Part shown: positions 13,656 through 26,359 of the stretch, in pieces
Layout of the letters: every line of letters begins with the position of its first letter
How positions within the stretch are numbered: the stretch's first letter is position 1
Assembly (NCBI GenBank): GCA_029961685.1
Contig: JARWKL010000010.1
Span: 10,251,931 to 10,315,930 of the forward strand
Reading direction: 5' to 3'
Origin: Aristolochia californica
Lineage: Eukaryota; Streptophyta; Magnoliopsida; Piperales; Aristolochiaceae
DNA: 64,000 nucleotides
Program-made: the position numbers and the translations under genes
Notes under the pieces: model-generated
What the model was told of the DNA's origin: nothing
What the model saw: the letters and a program-made list of their open reading frames with translations, nothing else
Databases searched by the model: none

Positions 13656-15930
13656 GGGTTGTACTAGTGGAATTTTTGGAACATGGACAACCGAACCTTG
13701 GAGTTCATTGTTAGTGCGAGAAATAATTTTCAAATTTATTTTGCTTACCTGAACTCTAAAACTTTCATATTGTTGTGCCTTATATCTTTTTTGTTTACGA
13801 GAAAAATGGGAGAGTGAAAACTAAAGTTAGGATCTGAAAACAAATTTGAAAATCATAAATGCAAATGCACAAATGCTGATGGAGATAGTTCCAAAAAGTA
13901 TCTATAATTTTTAAGGATAGGCAAAAAGTGGGTTGTTTGGCCCTGGTAAATATCCAACCACTTGAGAATTTGATTTTTTCTACTCCTTGAAAATTTTGGA
14001 CCATTAGGTCCACTTGCACCCTCAACATGTTTCTGGCGTGCATATCCACCACACTTAATGCATGTTAGGATCAGGTTGAAGTCCCTTTCCTATAAAATCC
14101 AACAAAGCTTATTATTAGGGGTTGTACAGATGGAATTTCTAGAACAAGGATAACAGAACCTTGGAGTTCTGTTTTAGTGCGTGAAATAATTTTCAATTTT
14201 TTTTTGCATACCTGAACTCTGAAATTATCATTTTTTTATGCCTTATATCTTTTTTGTTTACGAGAAAAATGGGAGAATGGAAACTCAAGTTTGGATCGAA
14301 AAACAAATTTGAACATCCAAAATGGAAAGGTAGAAATGCTGAGAGTGTTAGTTTCCGAAAATTATCTGTGATTTTTACCGATAGGCAAACAGTGGGTTGT
14401 TTGGCCCTGGTAAATATCCTACGACTTTAGAATTCGATTTTTTCTACTCCTTGAAATTTTTGGATCATTAGGTGCACTTGCATCCTCAACATGTTCCTGG
14501 CATGCATATCCACCACACTTAAAGAATGTTAGGATCAGTTAGAAGTCCCTTTCCTATAAAATTCCACCAAGCTTATTATTAGGGGTTGTACTAGTGGAAT
14601 TTCCAGAACATGGTTGACAAAACCTTGGAGTTCATATTTAGTGCGTCAAATAATTTTCAAATTTTTTTTGCATACATGAACTCTAAAATTTTCATTATGT
14701 TATGCCTTATATCTTTTTTGTTTACGAGAAAAATGGGAGAGTGAAAACTCAAGTTTGGATATGAAAGCAAATTTGGGCATCCAAAATGGAAATACAGAAA
14801 TGCTTAGAGAGATAGTTCCAAAAAGTATCTATGATTTTTAAGGATAGGCAAAAAGTGGGTTGTTTGGCCCTGGTAAATATCAAACCACTTGACAATTTGA
14901 TTTTTTCTACGCCTTGAAATTGTTGTATCATTAGGCCAATTGCATCCTCAATATGTTTCTGGCATCCATATCCACAACACTTAAAGCATGTTAGGATCTG
15001 TTAGAAGTCCCTTTCCTATAAAATTCAACCAACCTTATTATTAGGGGTTGCACTAGTGGAATTTCCAGAACATGGATAACACAACCGTGGAGTTCCTTTT
15101 TTGTGCGTGAAAGAATTTTCAATTTTTTTTTGCATACATGAACTCTAAAATTTTCATTTTGTTAGGCTTTTTTTCTTTTTCGTTTACGAGAAAAATGGGA
15201 GAGTGAAAACTCAAGTTTGGATCTGAAAACAAATTTGAACATCCAAAATGGAAATGCACAAATGCTGAGAGAGATAGTTCCAAAAAGAATTTGTGATTTT
15301 TAAGGATAAGCAAAAAGTGGGTTGTTTGGCCCTGGTAAATATCCAACCACTTGAGAATTTGATTTTTTCTACTCCTTAAAATTTTTGGATTATTAGGTCC
15401 ACTTGCATCCTCAACAAGTTTCTGGCATGCACATCCACTACACTTAAAGCATGTTAGGATCAGTTAGAAATCCGTTTCCTAGAAAATTCCACCAAACTTA
15501 TTATTAGGGGTTGTGCTAGTGGAATTTTTGGAACATGGATAACCGAACCTTGAATTTTGCATACATGAACTCTAAAATTTTCATTTATTTATACCTTATA
15601 TCTTTTTTGTTTACGAGGAAAATGGGAGAGTGAAAACTCAAGTTTGGATCTGAAATCAAAGTTGAACATCCAAAATGGAAATGTAAAAATGTTGAGAGAG
15701 ATAGTTCCAAAAACTTTCTGTGATTTTTAAGGATGGACAAAATGTGGGTTGTTTGGCCCTGGTAAATATCGAACCACTTGAGAATTTGATTTTTTCTACT
15801 TCTTGAAATTTTTGGATCATTAGGTCCATTTCATCCTCAAATTTTTTCTGTCATGCATATCCACCACATTTAAAGCATATTAGGATCAGTTAGAAGTCCA
15901 TTTCCTATAAAATTCGACCACTCTTATTAT
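13656..15930. repeat. Five-monomer block, tandem copy B
   Basis: Downstream partner of the block starting near 11,340. It carries the same series of rare variants, then is shortened by the 36 bp deletion at 15,552. Near 14.88-15.18 kb it contains a segment (CTACGCCTTGAAATTGTTG, GGCCAATTGCATCCTC) that reappears at 20.70-21.06 kb. Confidence 0.8.
15541..15565. repeat. Monomer with ~36 bp internal deletion
   Basis: ACCTTGAATTTTGCATACAT joins the ACCTTGGAG segment to the end of the T-tract before GCATACATG, removing TTCATTTTTAGTGCGTGAA and neighbouring bases. The unit is about 426 bp. Confidence 0.85.
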
Positions 15931-16545
15931 TAGGGGTTGTACAAGTAGAATTTCCAGAACTTGCATAAGAAAACTTTGGAGTTCATTGTTTGTGCGTGAA
16001 ATAATTTTCAATTTTTTTTTGCATTCATGAACTCTAAATTTTTTCATTTTGTTATGCCTTACATCTTTTTTGTTTAAAAGAAAAATTGGAGTGTGAAAAC
16101 TCAAGTTTGGATCTGAAAAAAAATATGAAAATCCAAAATGGACATGCACAAATGCTGTGAGAGATAGTTCCAAAAAGTATCTGTGATTTTTAAGGATGGG
16201 CAAAAAGTTCGTTGTTTGGACCTGGTAAATATCCAACCACTTGAGAATTTGATTTTTTCTATTCCTTGAAATTTTTGGATCATTACGTCCACTCTCATCC
16301 TCAACAGGTTTCTGGCATACATATCCACCACACATAAAGCATGTTTGTATAAGTTAGAAGTCTCTTTCCTATAAAATTCCACCAAGGTTACTATTAGGGG
16401 TTGCACTAGTGGAATTTCCAGAACATGGATAACAAAACCTTGGAGTTCATTTTTATTGCGTGAAATAATTTTCAATTTTTTTTTGCATACATGAACTCCA
16501 AATTCTTTCATTTTGTTATGCCTTATATATTTTTTATCTATGAAA
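15835..16545. repeat. Higher-order repeat block, copy 3 (~6.91 kb spacing)
   Basis: Same variant series as copies 1 and 2, about 6,909 bp after copy 2. The slightly shorter offset fits the 36 bp internal deletion at 15,552. The match to copy 1 can be followed to about 16,870 through CCTATCAAATTCCACC, seen also near 2,990, after which similarity fades. Confidence 0.7.
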
Positions 16546-19500
16546 AAATGGTAAAGTGAAAACTCAAGTTTGGATCAGAAAACAAATTTGAAAATCCAAA
16601 ATAGAAATGCACAAATGGTGAGAAAGATAGTTCCAAAAAGTATTTGTGATTTTTAAGGATAGGCAAAAAGTGGGTTGTTTGGCCTAGGTAAATATCCAAC
16701 CACTTGAGAATTTGTTTTTTTGTACTCCTTGAAATTTTTCGATCATTAGGTGCAGTTGCATCCTCAACATGTTTCTGGCAAGCATATCCACCACAGTTAA
16801 AGCATCTTAGGATCTGCTAGAAGTCCCTTTCCTATCAAATTCCACCAAGTTTATTATTAGGGGTAGTACTAGTGGAATTTAAAGAACATGGAAAACAAAA
16901 CCTTGGAGTTCATTTTTAAAGCATGAAATAAGTTTCAAATTTTTTTTGTATACATGAACTCTAAAATTTTCATTTTGTTATGCCTTATATCTTTTTTGTT
17001 TACGAGAAAAATGGGAGAGTGAGAACTCAAGTTTGGATCTGAAAACAAATTAGAACATCCAAAATCAAAATGCACAAATATTGAGAGAGATAGTTCCAAA
17101 AAGTATCTATGATTTTTAAGGATAGCAAAAAGTGGGTAGTTTTGCCCTGATAAATATCCAACCACTTGAGAATTTGATTTTTTCTACTCCCTGAAATTTT
17201 TGGATCATTAGACCCACTTGCATCCTCAACATGTTTTTGGCTTGCATATCCACCACGCTTAAAGCATGTTAGGATCAGTTCGAAGTCCCTTTCCTATAAA
17301 ATTCCACCAAGCTTATTATTAGGGGTTGTACTAGTGGAATTTCCAGAAAATGGATAACAAAACCTTGGAGTTCATTTTCAGTGCGTGAAATAATTTTCAA
17401 TATTTTTTTGCATACTTGAACTCTAAATTTTTTTTTTGTCATGCCTTATATCTTTTTTGTTTACGAGAAAAATGGGAGAGTGAAAACTCAAGTTTGGATC
17501 TGGAAACAAATTTGAACTTCCAAAATGGAAATGCACAAATGCTGAGAGAGATAGTTACAAAAAGTATCTGTGCTTTTTAAGGATAGGCAAAAAGTGGGTT
17601 GTTTAGCCCCGATAAATATCCAACCACTAGAGAATTTGATTTTTTCTACTCCATGAAATTTTTGGATCATTAGGTCCACTTGCATCCTCAACATGTTTCT
17701 GGCATGCATATCCACCACACTTAAAGCATGGTTGGATTAGTTAGAAGTCCCTTTCCTATAAAATTCCACCAAACTTATTATTAGGGGTTGTACTAGTGGA
17801 ATTTTGCAGTACATGGATAACAGAACCTTGGAGATCATTGAATAATTTTGAAAATTTTTTTTGCATACATGAACTCTAAAATTTTCATTTTCTTACGCCT
17901 TATATCTTTTTGGTTTACGGGAAAAATGGGAGAGTGAAAACTCAAGTTTGGATCTGAAAAAAAATTTGAACATCCAAAATGGAAATGCACAAATGCTGAG
18001 AGAGATGGTTCCAAAAAGCATCTATGATTTTTAAGGATGTGCAAAAAGTGGGTTGTTTGGCCCTGGTAAATATCCAACCACTTGAGAATTTGATTTTTTC
18101 TACTCCTTGAAATTTTTGGATCATTAGTTCCACTTGCATCCTCAACATTCTTTTGACATGCATACCCACCACACTTAAAGCATGTTAGGATCAGTAAGAA
18201 GTCCCATTCCTATAATATTCCACCAACGATTTTATTAGGAGCTATACTAGTCGAATTTCATGAACATGGGTAACAAAACCTTTGAGTTGATTTTTAGTGC
18301 GTGAAATAATTTTGAAATTTTTTTTTTGCATACATGAACTCTAAAATTTTCATTTTGTTATGTCTTATATCTTTTTTGTTTACGAGAAAAATGGGAGAGT
18401 GAACCCTCAAATTTGGATCTGAAAACAAATTTGAACATCCAAAATGGAAATGCACAAATGCTAAGAGAGATAGTTCCAAAAAGTATCTGTGATTTTTAAG
18501 GATGGGCAAAAAGTGGGTTGTTTGGCCCTAGTAAATATCCATCCACTTGAGAATTTAATTTTTTGTACTCCTTGAAATTTTTGGATTTTTAGATCCACTT
18601 GCATCCTCAACATGCTTCTGGTATGCATATCCACCACACTTAAAGCATATTAGGATCAGTTAGAAGTCCCTTTCCTATAAAATTCCACCAAGTTTATTAT
18701 TAGGGGCTGTACTAGTGGAATTTCTAGAACATGGATAACAAAACCTTGGAGTTCATTTTTAGTGCGTGAAATAATTTTTAAAATTTTTTTGTATACTTGA
18801 ACTCTAAATTTTTCATTTTCTTATGCCTTATAGTTTTTTTGTTTACGAGAAAAAAGGGAGAGAGAAAACTCAAGTTTGGATCTGAAAACAAATTTGAACA
18901 TCCAAAATGGAAATGCAGAAATGCTGAGAGAGATAGTTCCAAAAAGTATCTGTGGTTTTTAAGGATAGGCAAAAAGTGGGTTGTTTGGCCCTCTTAAATA
19001 TCCAACCACTTGAGAATTTGATTTTTTCTACTCCTTGAAATTTTTGGATCATTAGGTCCACTTGCATCCTCAACATATTTCTGGCATGCATATCCAGCAC
19101 ACTTAAAGCATGTTTGGATCTGTTAGAAGTCCCTTTCCTGTAAAATTCCACCAAGCTTATTATTAGGGCCTATACTAGTGGAATTTCCAGAACATGGATA
19201 ACAAAACCTTGGAGTTCATTTTTAGTGCGTGAAATAATTTTCAAATTTTTTTTGCATACCTGAACTCTTAAATTTTCATTTTGTTATGCTTTATATCTTT
19301 TTTGTTTTCAAGAAAAATGGGTGAGTGAAAACTCAAGTTTGGATCTAAAAAAAAATTTGAACATCCAAATGGAAATGCAGAAATGCTGAGAGAGATAGTT
19401 CCAAAAAGTATCTATGATTTTTAAGAATAGGCTAAAACAGGGTTGTTTTGCCCTGGTAAATATCCAACCACTTGAGAATTTGATTTTTTCTACTCCATGA

Positions 19501-20639
19501 AAATTTTGAATTATTAGGTCCTCTAGCATCCTCAACATGCTTCTGGCATGCATATTCACCACACTTGAAGCATGTCAGGATCAGTTAGAAGTCCCTTTCC
19601 TATAAAATTCCACCAAGCTTATTATTAGGGGTTGTACTAGTGGAATTTCCAGAACATGGATAACAAACCGTTGGAGTTCATTTTTAGTGCGTGAAATAAT
19701 TTTGAAATTTTTTTTTGCATACCTGAACTCTAAAATTTTCATTTTGTTATACCTTATATCTTTTATGTTTACGAGAAAATTGGGAGAGTGAAAACTCAAG
19801 TTTGGATTTGAAAAAAAATTTGAACATCCAAAATGGAAATGCACAAATGCTGAGAGAGATAGTTCCAAAAGGTATCAGTGATTATTAAGGATAGGCAAAA
19901 AGTGGGTTGTTTGGCCCAGGTAAATGTCCAACCACTTGAGAATTTAATTTTTTCTACTCCTTGAAATTTTTGGATCATTAGGTCCACTTGCATCCTCAAC
20001 ATGCTTCTGACATGCATATCCACCACACTTAAAGCATGATAGGATTAGTTAGAAGTCCCTTTCCAATAAAATTCTACTAAGATTATTATTAGGGGCTGTA
20101 GTAGTGGAATTTCCAGAACATCGATAATAAAACCTTGGAGTTCATTTTTAGTGCGTGAAATAATTTTGAAATTTTTATTTTGCATACATGATCTCTAAAA
20201 TTTCCATTTTGTTATGCCTAATATCTTTTTTTTTACGAGAAAAATGGGGAGTGAAAACTCAAGGTTGGATCAGAAAACAAATTTGAACATCCAAAATGGA
20301 AATGCACAAATGCTGAGAGAGATAGTTCCAAAAAGTATCTGTGATTTTTAAGGATAGGCGAAAAGTGGGTTGTTTGGCCCAGGTAAATATCCAACCACTT
20401 GCGAATTTGATTTTTTGTAATCCTTGAAATTTTTGGACCATTAGGTCCACTTGCATTCTCAACATGTTTCTCGCTCGCATATCCACCACTAAAGCATGTT
20501 AGGATCAGTTAGAACTTCCTTTCCTATAAAATTCCACCAAGCTTATTAGGGGCTGTGCTACTGGAATTTCCAGAACAGGGATAACAAAACCTTGGAGTAA
20601 TTTCTAGTGCGTGAAAAAATTTTGAAATTTTTTTTGCAT

Positions 20640-21060
20640 ACATGAACTCTAAATTATTCATTTTGTTATGCCGTATATCTTTTTGTTTACGAGAAAAAGT
20701 GGGTTGTTTGGCCCTGGTAAATATCCAACCACTTGAGAATTTGATTTTTTCTACGCCTTGAAATTGTTGGATCATTAGGCCAATTGCATCCTCAATATGT
20801 TTCTGGCATCCATATCCACAACACTTAAAGCTTGTTAGGATCTGTTAGAAGTCCCTTTCCTATAAAATTCCACCAACCTTATTATTAGGGGTTGCACTAG
20901 TGGAATTTCCAGAACATGGATAACACAACCGTGGAGTTCCTTTTTTGAGCGTGAAAGAATTTTCAATTTTTTTTTTTGCATACATGAACTCTAAAATTTT
21001 CATTTTGTTAGGCTTTTTTTTCTTTTTCGTTTACGAGAAAAATGGGAGAGTGAAAACTCA
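20640..21060. repeat. Chimeric short monomer and transferred segment
   Basis: At about 20,693-20,699 GAGAAAAATGGG is fused to CAAAAAGTGGGTTG through the shared A-run. About 120 bp are missing, so the unit is about 340 bp. Immediately downstream the sequence carries rare markers (CTACGCCTTGAAATTGTTG, GGCCAATTGCATCC, CATCCATATCCACAACAC, AACACAACCGTGGAGTTCC, GTTAGGCTTTTTTT) that otherwise occur together only near 14.88-15.18 kb. The join therefore coincides with a switch to a monomer type found 5.8 kb upstream. Confidence 0.8.
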
Positions 21061-21700
21061 AGTTTGGATCTGAAAACAAATTTGAACATCCAAAATGGAA
21101 ATGCACAAATGCTGAGAGAGATAGTTCCAAAAAGTATCTGTGATTTTTAAGGATAGGCAAAAAGTGGGTTGTTTGGCCCTAGTAAAATATTCATCCACTT
21201 GAGAATTTGATTTTTTCTACTCCTTGAAATTTTTGGATTATTAGGTCCACTTCCATCCTCAACATGCTTCTGGCATACACATCCACCACACTTAAATCAT
21301 GTTAGGATAAGTTAGAAGTCCCTTTCCTATAAAATTCCACCAAGCTTATTATTAGGGGCTGTACTAGTGGAATTTCCAGAACATGGATTACAAAACCTTG
21401 GAGTTCATTTTTAGAGCGTGAAATAATTTTGAAATTTATTTTTGCAAACGTGAACACTAAAATTTTCATTTTCTTATTCCTTATATCATTTTTGTTTACG
21501 AGAAAAATGGGAAAGTGAAAACTCAAGTTTGGATCTGAAAACAAATTTGAACATCCAAAATGGAAATGCATAAATGCTGAGAGAGGTAGTTCCAAAAAGT
21601 ATCTGTGATTTATAAGGATAGGCAAAAAGTGGGTTGTTTGGCCCCCGTAAATATCCAACCACTTGAGAATTCGATTTTTTCTACTCCATGAAATATTTGG

Positions 21701-22240
21701 ATCATTAGGTCCACTTGCATCCTCAACATGTTTCTGGCATGCATATCCACCACACTTAAAGCATGTTAGGATCAGTTAGAAGTCCCTTTCCAATAAAATT
21801 CCACCAAGCTTATTATTAGGGGCTGTACTGGTGGAATTTCTAGAACATGGATAACAAAACCTGGGAGTTCAATTTTAGTTCGTGAAATAATTTCAAATTT
21901 TTTTTGCATACATGAACTCCTAAATTTTCATTTTGTTATGCCAAATATCTTTTTTGTTTACGAGAAAAATGGGAGAGTGAAAACTCAAGCTTGGATCTTG
22001 AAACAAATTTGAACATCCAAAATGGAAATGCACAAATGCTGAGAGAGATAGTTCCAAAAAGAATCTGTGATTTTTAAGGATGAGCAAAAAGTGGGTTGTT
22101 TGGTCCTGGTAAATATCCAACCACTTGAGAATTTGATATTTTCTACTCCTTGAAATTTTTGGATCATTAGGTCCACTTGCATCCTCAACATGTTTCTGGC
22201 ATGCATATCCACCACACTTATAGCATGTCAGGATCAGTTA
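21701..22240. repeat. Exact 540 bp repeat, copy 1
   Basis: I compared this with 25,364-25,903 line by line and found no difference over 540 bp, at an offset of 3,663 bp. Distinctive shared features are CCTGGGAGTTCAATTTTAG, TAGTTCGTGAAATAATTTC, TGCCAAATATC, CAAGCTTGGATCTTG, GGATGAGCAAAAAG and TTTGGTCCTGG. The flanks are also related at the same offset but less alike: about 6 differences in the 100 bp upstream and about 14 in the 100 bp downstream. Confidence 0.9.
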
Positions 22241-22995
22241 GAAGTTCCTTTCCTGTAAAATTCCACCAAGCTTATTATTCGGGGCTGTACTGGTGGAATT
22301 TCATAAACATGGATAACAAAACCTTGGAGTTCATTTTTAGATTATGAAATAATTTTCAAATATTTTTTTGCATTCTTGATCTCTGAAATTTTCATTTTCT
22401 TATGCCTTCTATCTTTTTTGTTTACGAGAAAAATAGGAGAGTGAAAACTCAAGTTTGGATCTGAAAACAAATTTGAACATCCAATATGGAAATGCAAAAA
22501 AGCTGAGAGTCATAGTTCCATAAAGTATCTGTGATTTTTAAGGATAGGCAAAAAGTGGGTTGTTTGGCCCTGGTAAATATCCAACCACTTGAGAATTTGA
22601 TTTTTTCTACTCCTTGAAATTTTTGGATCATTAGGTCCACTTGCATCCTCAACATGTTTCCGGCATGCATATCCACCACACTTAAAGCATGTTAGGATCA
22701 GTTAGAAGTCCCTTTCCCATAAAATTCCACCAAGCTTATTATTAGGGGCTGTATTGGTGGAATTTCCAGAACATTGATAACAAACCCTTGGACTTCATTT
22801 TTAGTTCGAGAAATAATTTTCAAATTTTTTTCGCATACATGAACTCTAATATTTTATTTTGTTATGCCTTATATCTTTTTGATTATGAGAAAAATTGGAG
22901 AGTGAAAACTCAAGTTTGGATCTGAAAACAAATTCTAACATCCAAATTGGAAATGAACAAATGCTAAGAGAGATAGTTCCAAAAAGTATCTGTGA

Positions 22996-23012
22996 TTTTT
23001 AAGGAAATATCC
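22996..23012. repeat. Monomer with 31 bp deletion, first of a pair
   Basis: AAGGAAATATCC replaces the normal sequence in which about 31 bp (ATAGGCAAAAAGTGGG and onward to CCCTGGT) separates AAGG from AAATATCC. The next monomer also has AGCAAGTTAGGATCGG and a shortened GTCCCTTCC. Confidence 0.85.
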
Positions 23013-25363
23013 AAACACTTGAGAATTTGATTTTTTCTACTCTTTGAAATTTTTGGATCATTAGGTCCGCTTGCATCCTTAACATGTTTCTGGCATGCAT
23101 ATCCACCACACTTAAAGCAAGTTAGGATCGGTTAGAAGTCCCTTCCTATAAAATTTCTCCAAGCTTATTATTAGGGGTTGTACTGGTGGAATATCGAGAA
23201 CATGGATAACAAAACCTTGGAGTTCATTTTTAGTGTGTGAAATAGTTTTAGATTTTTTTGCATACATGAACTCTAAAGTTTTCATTTTTTTATGCCTTAT
23301 ATCTTTTTTGTTTACGAAAAAATAGGAGACTGAAAACTCAAGTCTGGATCTGAAAACAAATTTGAACATCCAAAATGGAAATGCACAAATGCTTAGTGTG
23401 ATAGTTTCATAAAGTATCTGTGATTTTTTAGGATAGGCAAAAAGTGGGTTGTTTGGCCCTGGTAAATATTCAACCACTTGAGAATTTGATTTTTTCTACA
23501 CGAAATTTTTGGATCATTTGGTGCACTTGCATCCTCAACATGTGTCTGGCATGCATATCCACCACACTTAAAGCATGTTAGGATCAGTTAGAAGTCCTTT
23601 TTCCTATAAAATTCCACAAAGCTTGTTATTAGGGGTTGTACTGGTGGTATTTCCAGAACATGGATAACAAAACCTTGGAGTTCATTTTTAGTGCATGAAA
23701 TAATTTTGAATTTTTTTTTGCTTCCATGAACTCTAAAATTTTCATTTTGTGATGCCTTATATCTTTTTTGTTTACGAGAAAAATGGGACAGTGAAAACTC
23801 AAGTTTGGATTTGAAAACAAATTTGAACATTCAAAATGGAAATGCACAAATGCTGAGACAGATAGTTCCAAATACTATCTGTGATTTTTAAGGATAGGCA
23901 AAAAGTGGGTTGTTTGGCCCTGGTAAATATCCAACCACTTGAGAATTTGATTTTTTCTACTCCTTGAAAATTTTGGATCATTAGGTCTACTTGCATCCTC
24001 AACTTATTTCTGGCATGCATATCCACCACACTTATAGCTTGTTAGGATCAGTTAGAAGTCCCTTTCCTATAAAATTCCACCAAGCTTATTATTAGGGGCT
24101 GTACTGGTGGAATTTCCAGAACATTGATAACAAACCCTTGGAGTTCATTTTTAGTTCGTTAATTAATTTTCAAAATTTTTTTGCATACATGAACTCTAAA
24201 ATTTTCATTTTGTTATGCCTTATATCTTATTTGTTTACGAGAAAAATGGGAGAATGAAAACTCAAGTTTGGATCTCAAAAAAAATTTGAACATGCAAAAT
24301 GGAAATGCACAAATGCTGAGAGTGATTGTTCCATAAAGTATCTGTGATTTTTAAGGATAGGCGAAAAGTGGGTTGTTTGGCCCTGGTAAATATCCAACCA
24401 CTCGAGAATTTGATTTTTTCTATTGCTTGAAATTTTTGGTTCATTAGGTCCACTTACATCTTCAACATGTTTCTTACATGCATATCCACCACACTTAAAG
24501 CATGTTAGGATCAGTTAGAAGTCCCTTTCCTATAAAATTCCACCAAGCTTTTTATTAGGGCTGTACTGGTGGAATTTCCAGAACATGGATAACTAAACCT
24601 TGGAGTTCATTTATAGTGCGTGAAATTATTTTCAAATTTCTTTTGCATACATGAACTCTAAAATTTTCATTTTGTTATGCCTTATATGTTTTTTGTTTAC
24701 GATAACAATGGGTGAGTGAAAACTCAAGTTTGGATCTGAAAACAAATTTGAACATCCAAAATGGAAAAGCGCAAATGCTTAGATAGATAGTTCCAAAAAA
24801 TATCTGTGATTTTTAAGGTAAGGGAAAACGTGGATTGTTTGGTCCAGGTAAGTATCTAACCACTTGAGATTTTGATTTTTTCTACTCCTTGAAATATTTG
24901 GATCATTAGGTCCACTTGTATCCTCAACATGTTTCTGGCATGCATATCCACCACACTTAAAGCATGTTAGAATCAGTTACAAGTCCTTTTCCTATAAAAT
25001 TCCACCAACCTATTATTAGGGGTTGTACTAGTGAAATTTCCAGAACATGGATAACAAAACCTTGGAGTTCATTTTTCGTGCGTGAATTAATTTTCAAATT
25101 TTTTTTGCATACATGAACTCTAAAATTTTCATTTTGTTATGCCTTATATCTTTTTTGGTTACGAGAAAAATGGGAGAGTGAAAACTCAAGTTTGGATATG
25201 AAAACAAATTTGAACATCCAAAATGGAAATGCAGAAATGCTGAGAGAGATAGTTCCAAAAAGTATCTGAGATTTATAAGGATAGGCAAAAAGTGGGTTGT
25301 TTGGCCCTCGTAAATATCCAACCACTAGAGAATTCAATTTTTTCTACTCCTTGAAATATTTGA

Positions 25364-25903
25364 ATCATTAGGTCCACTTGCATCCTCAACATGTTTCTGG
25401 CATGCATATCCACCACACTTAAAGCATGTTAGGATCAGTTAGAAGTCCCTTTCCAATAAAATTCCACCAAGCTTATTATTAGGGGCTGTACTGGTGGAAT
25501 TTCTAGAACATGGATAACAAAACCTGGGAGTTCAATTTTAGTTCGTGAAATAATTTCAAATTTTTTTTGCATACATGAACTCCTAAATTTTCATTTTGTT
25601 ATGCCAAATATCTTTTTTGTTTACGAGAAAAATGGGAGAGTGAAAACTCAAGCTTGGATCTTGAAACAAATTTGAACATCCAAAATGGAAATGCACAAAT
25701 GCTGAGAGAGATAGTTCCAAAAAGAATCTGTGATTTTTAAGGATGAGCAAAAAGTGGGTTGTTTGGTCCTGGTAAATATCCAACCACTTGAGAATTTGAT
25801 ATTTTCTACTCCTTGAAATTTTTGGATCATTAGGTCCACTTGCATCCTCAACATGTTTCTGGCATGCATATCCACCACACTTATAGCATGTCAGGATCAG
25901 TTA
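25364..25903. repeat. Exact 540 bp repeat, copy 2
   Basis: Identical to 21,701-22,240 over its full length. The identity ends at GGATCAGTTA, followed by C here and G in the other copy. It spans more than one monomer, so it is not simply a conserved domain of the repeat. Confidence 0.9.
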
Positions 25904-26359
25904 CAAGTCCCTTTCCTATAAAATTTCACCTAGCTTATTATTAGGGTTTGTCCTAGTGGAATTTCCAGAACATGGATAACAAAACCTTGGAGTTCATTTT
26001 TAGTGCTTGAAATAATTTTCAAATTTTTTTTGCATACTTGATCTCTGAAATTTTCATTTTCTTATGCCTTCTATCTTTTTTGTTTACGAGAAAAATAGGA
26101 GAGTGAAAACTCAAGTTTGGGTCTGAAAACAAATTTGAACATCCAAAATGGAAATGCAAAAAAGATGAGAGTGATAGTTCCATAAAGTATCTGTGATTTT
26201 TAAGGACAGGCAAAAAGTGGGTTGTTGTGCCCTGGTAAATATCCAACCACTTGAGAATTTGATTTTTTCTAGTCCTTGAAATTTTTGGATCATTAGGTTC
26301 ACTTGCATCCTCAACATGTTTTTGGCATGCATATCCACCACACTTAAAGCATGTTAGGA

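Larger units (their letters stand above)
1..18650. repeat. Satellite zone I (GTTGTACTAGTGG subfamily)
   Basis: About 40 monomers whose segment after the HindIII site mostly reads AGGGGTTGTACTAGTGG, giving an ACTAGT (SpeI) site in many units. This zone contains the ~6.93 kb spaced recurrence (near 1.99, 8.93 and 15.84 kb), a 2.315 kb tandem duplication (11.34-15.93 kb), and a small group of units with CATATCCCCCACACTT near 3.41, 6.63 and 10.34 kb. The downstream border is gradual: the GGGGCTGT variant first appears near 18.7 kb. Borders are approximate and judged by eye. Confidence 0.65.

Noticed and set aside
21701..25903. The exact 540 bp pair as a transposed element
   Set aside because: Its ends show no terminal repeats or target duplications, and the flanks are colinear at the same offset, so block duplication with conversion is simpler.
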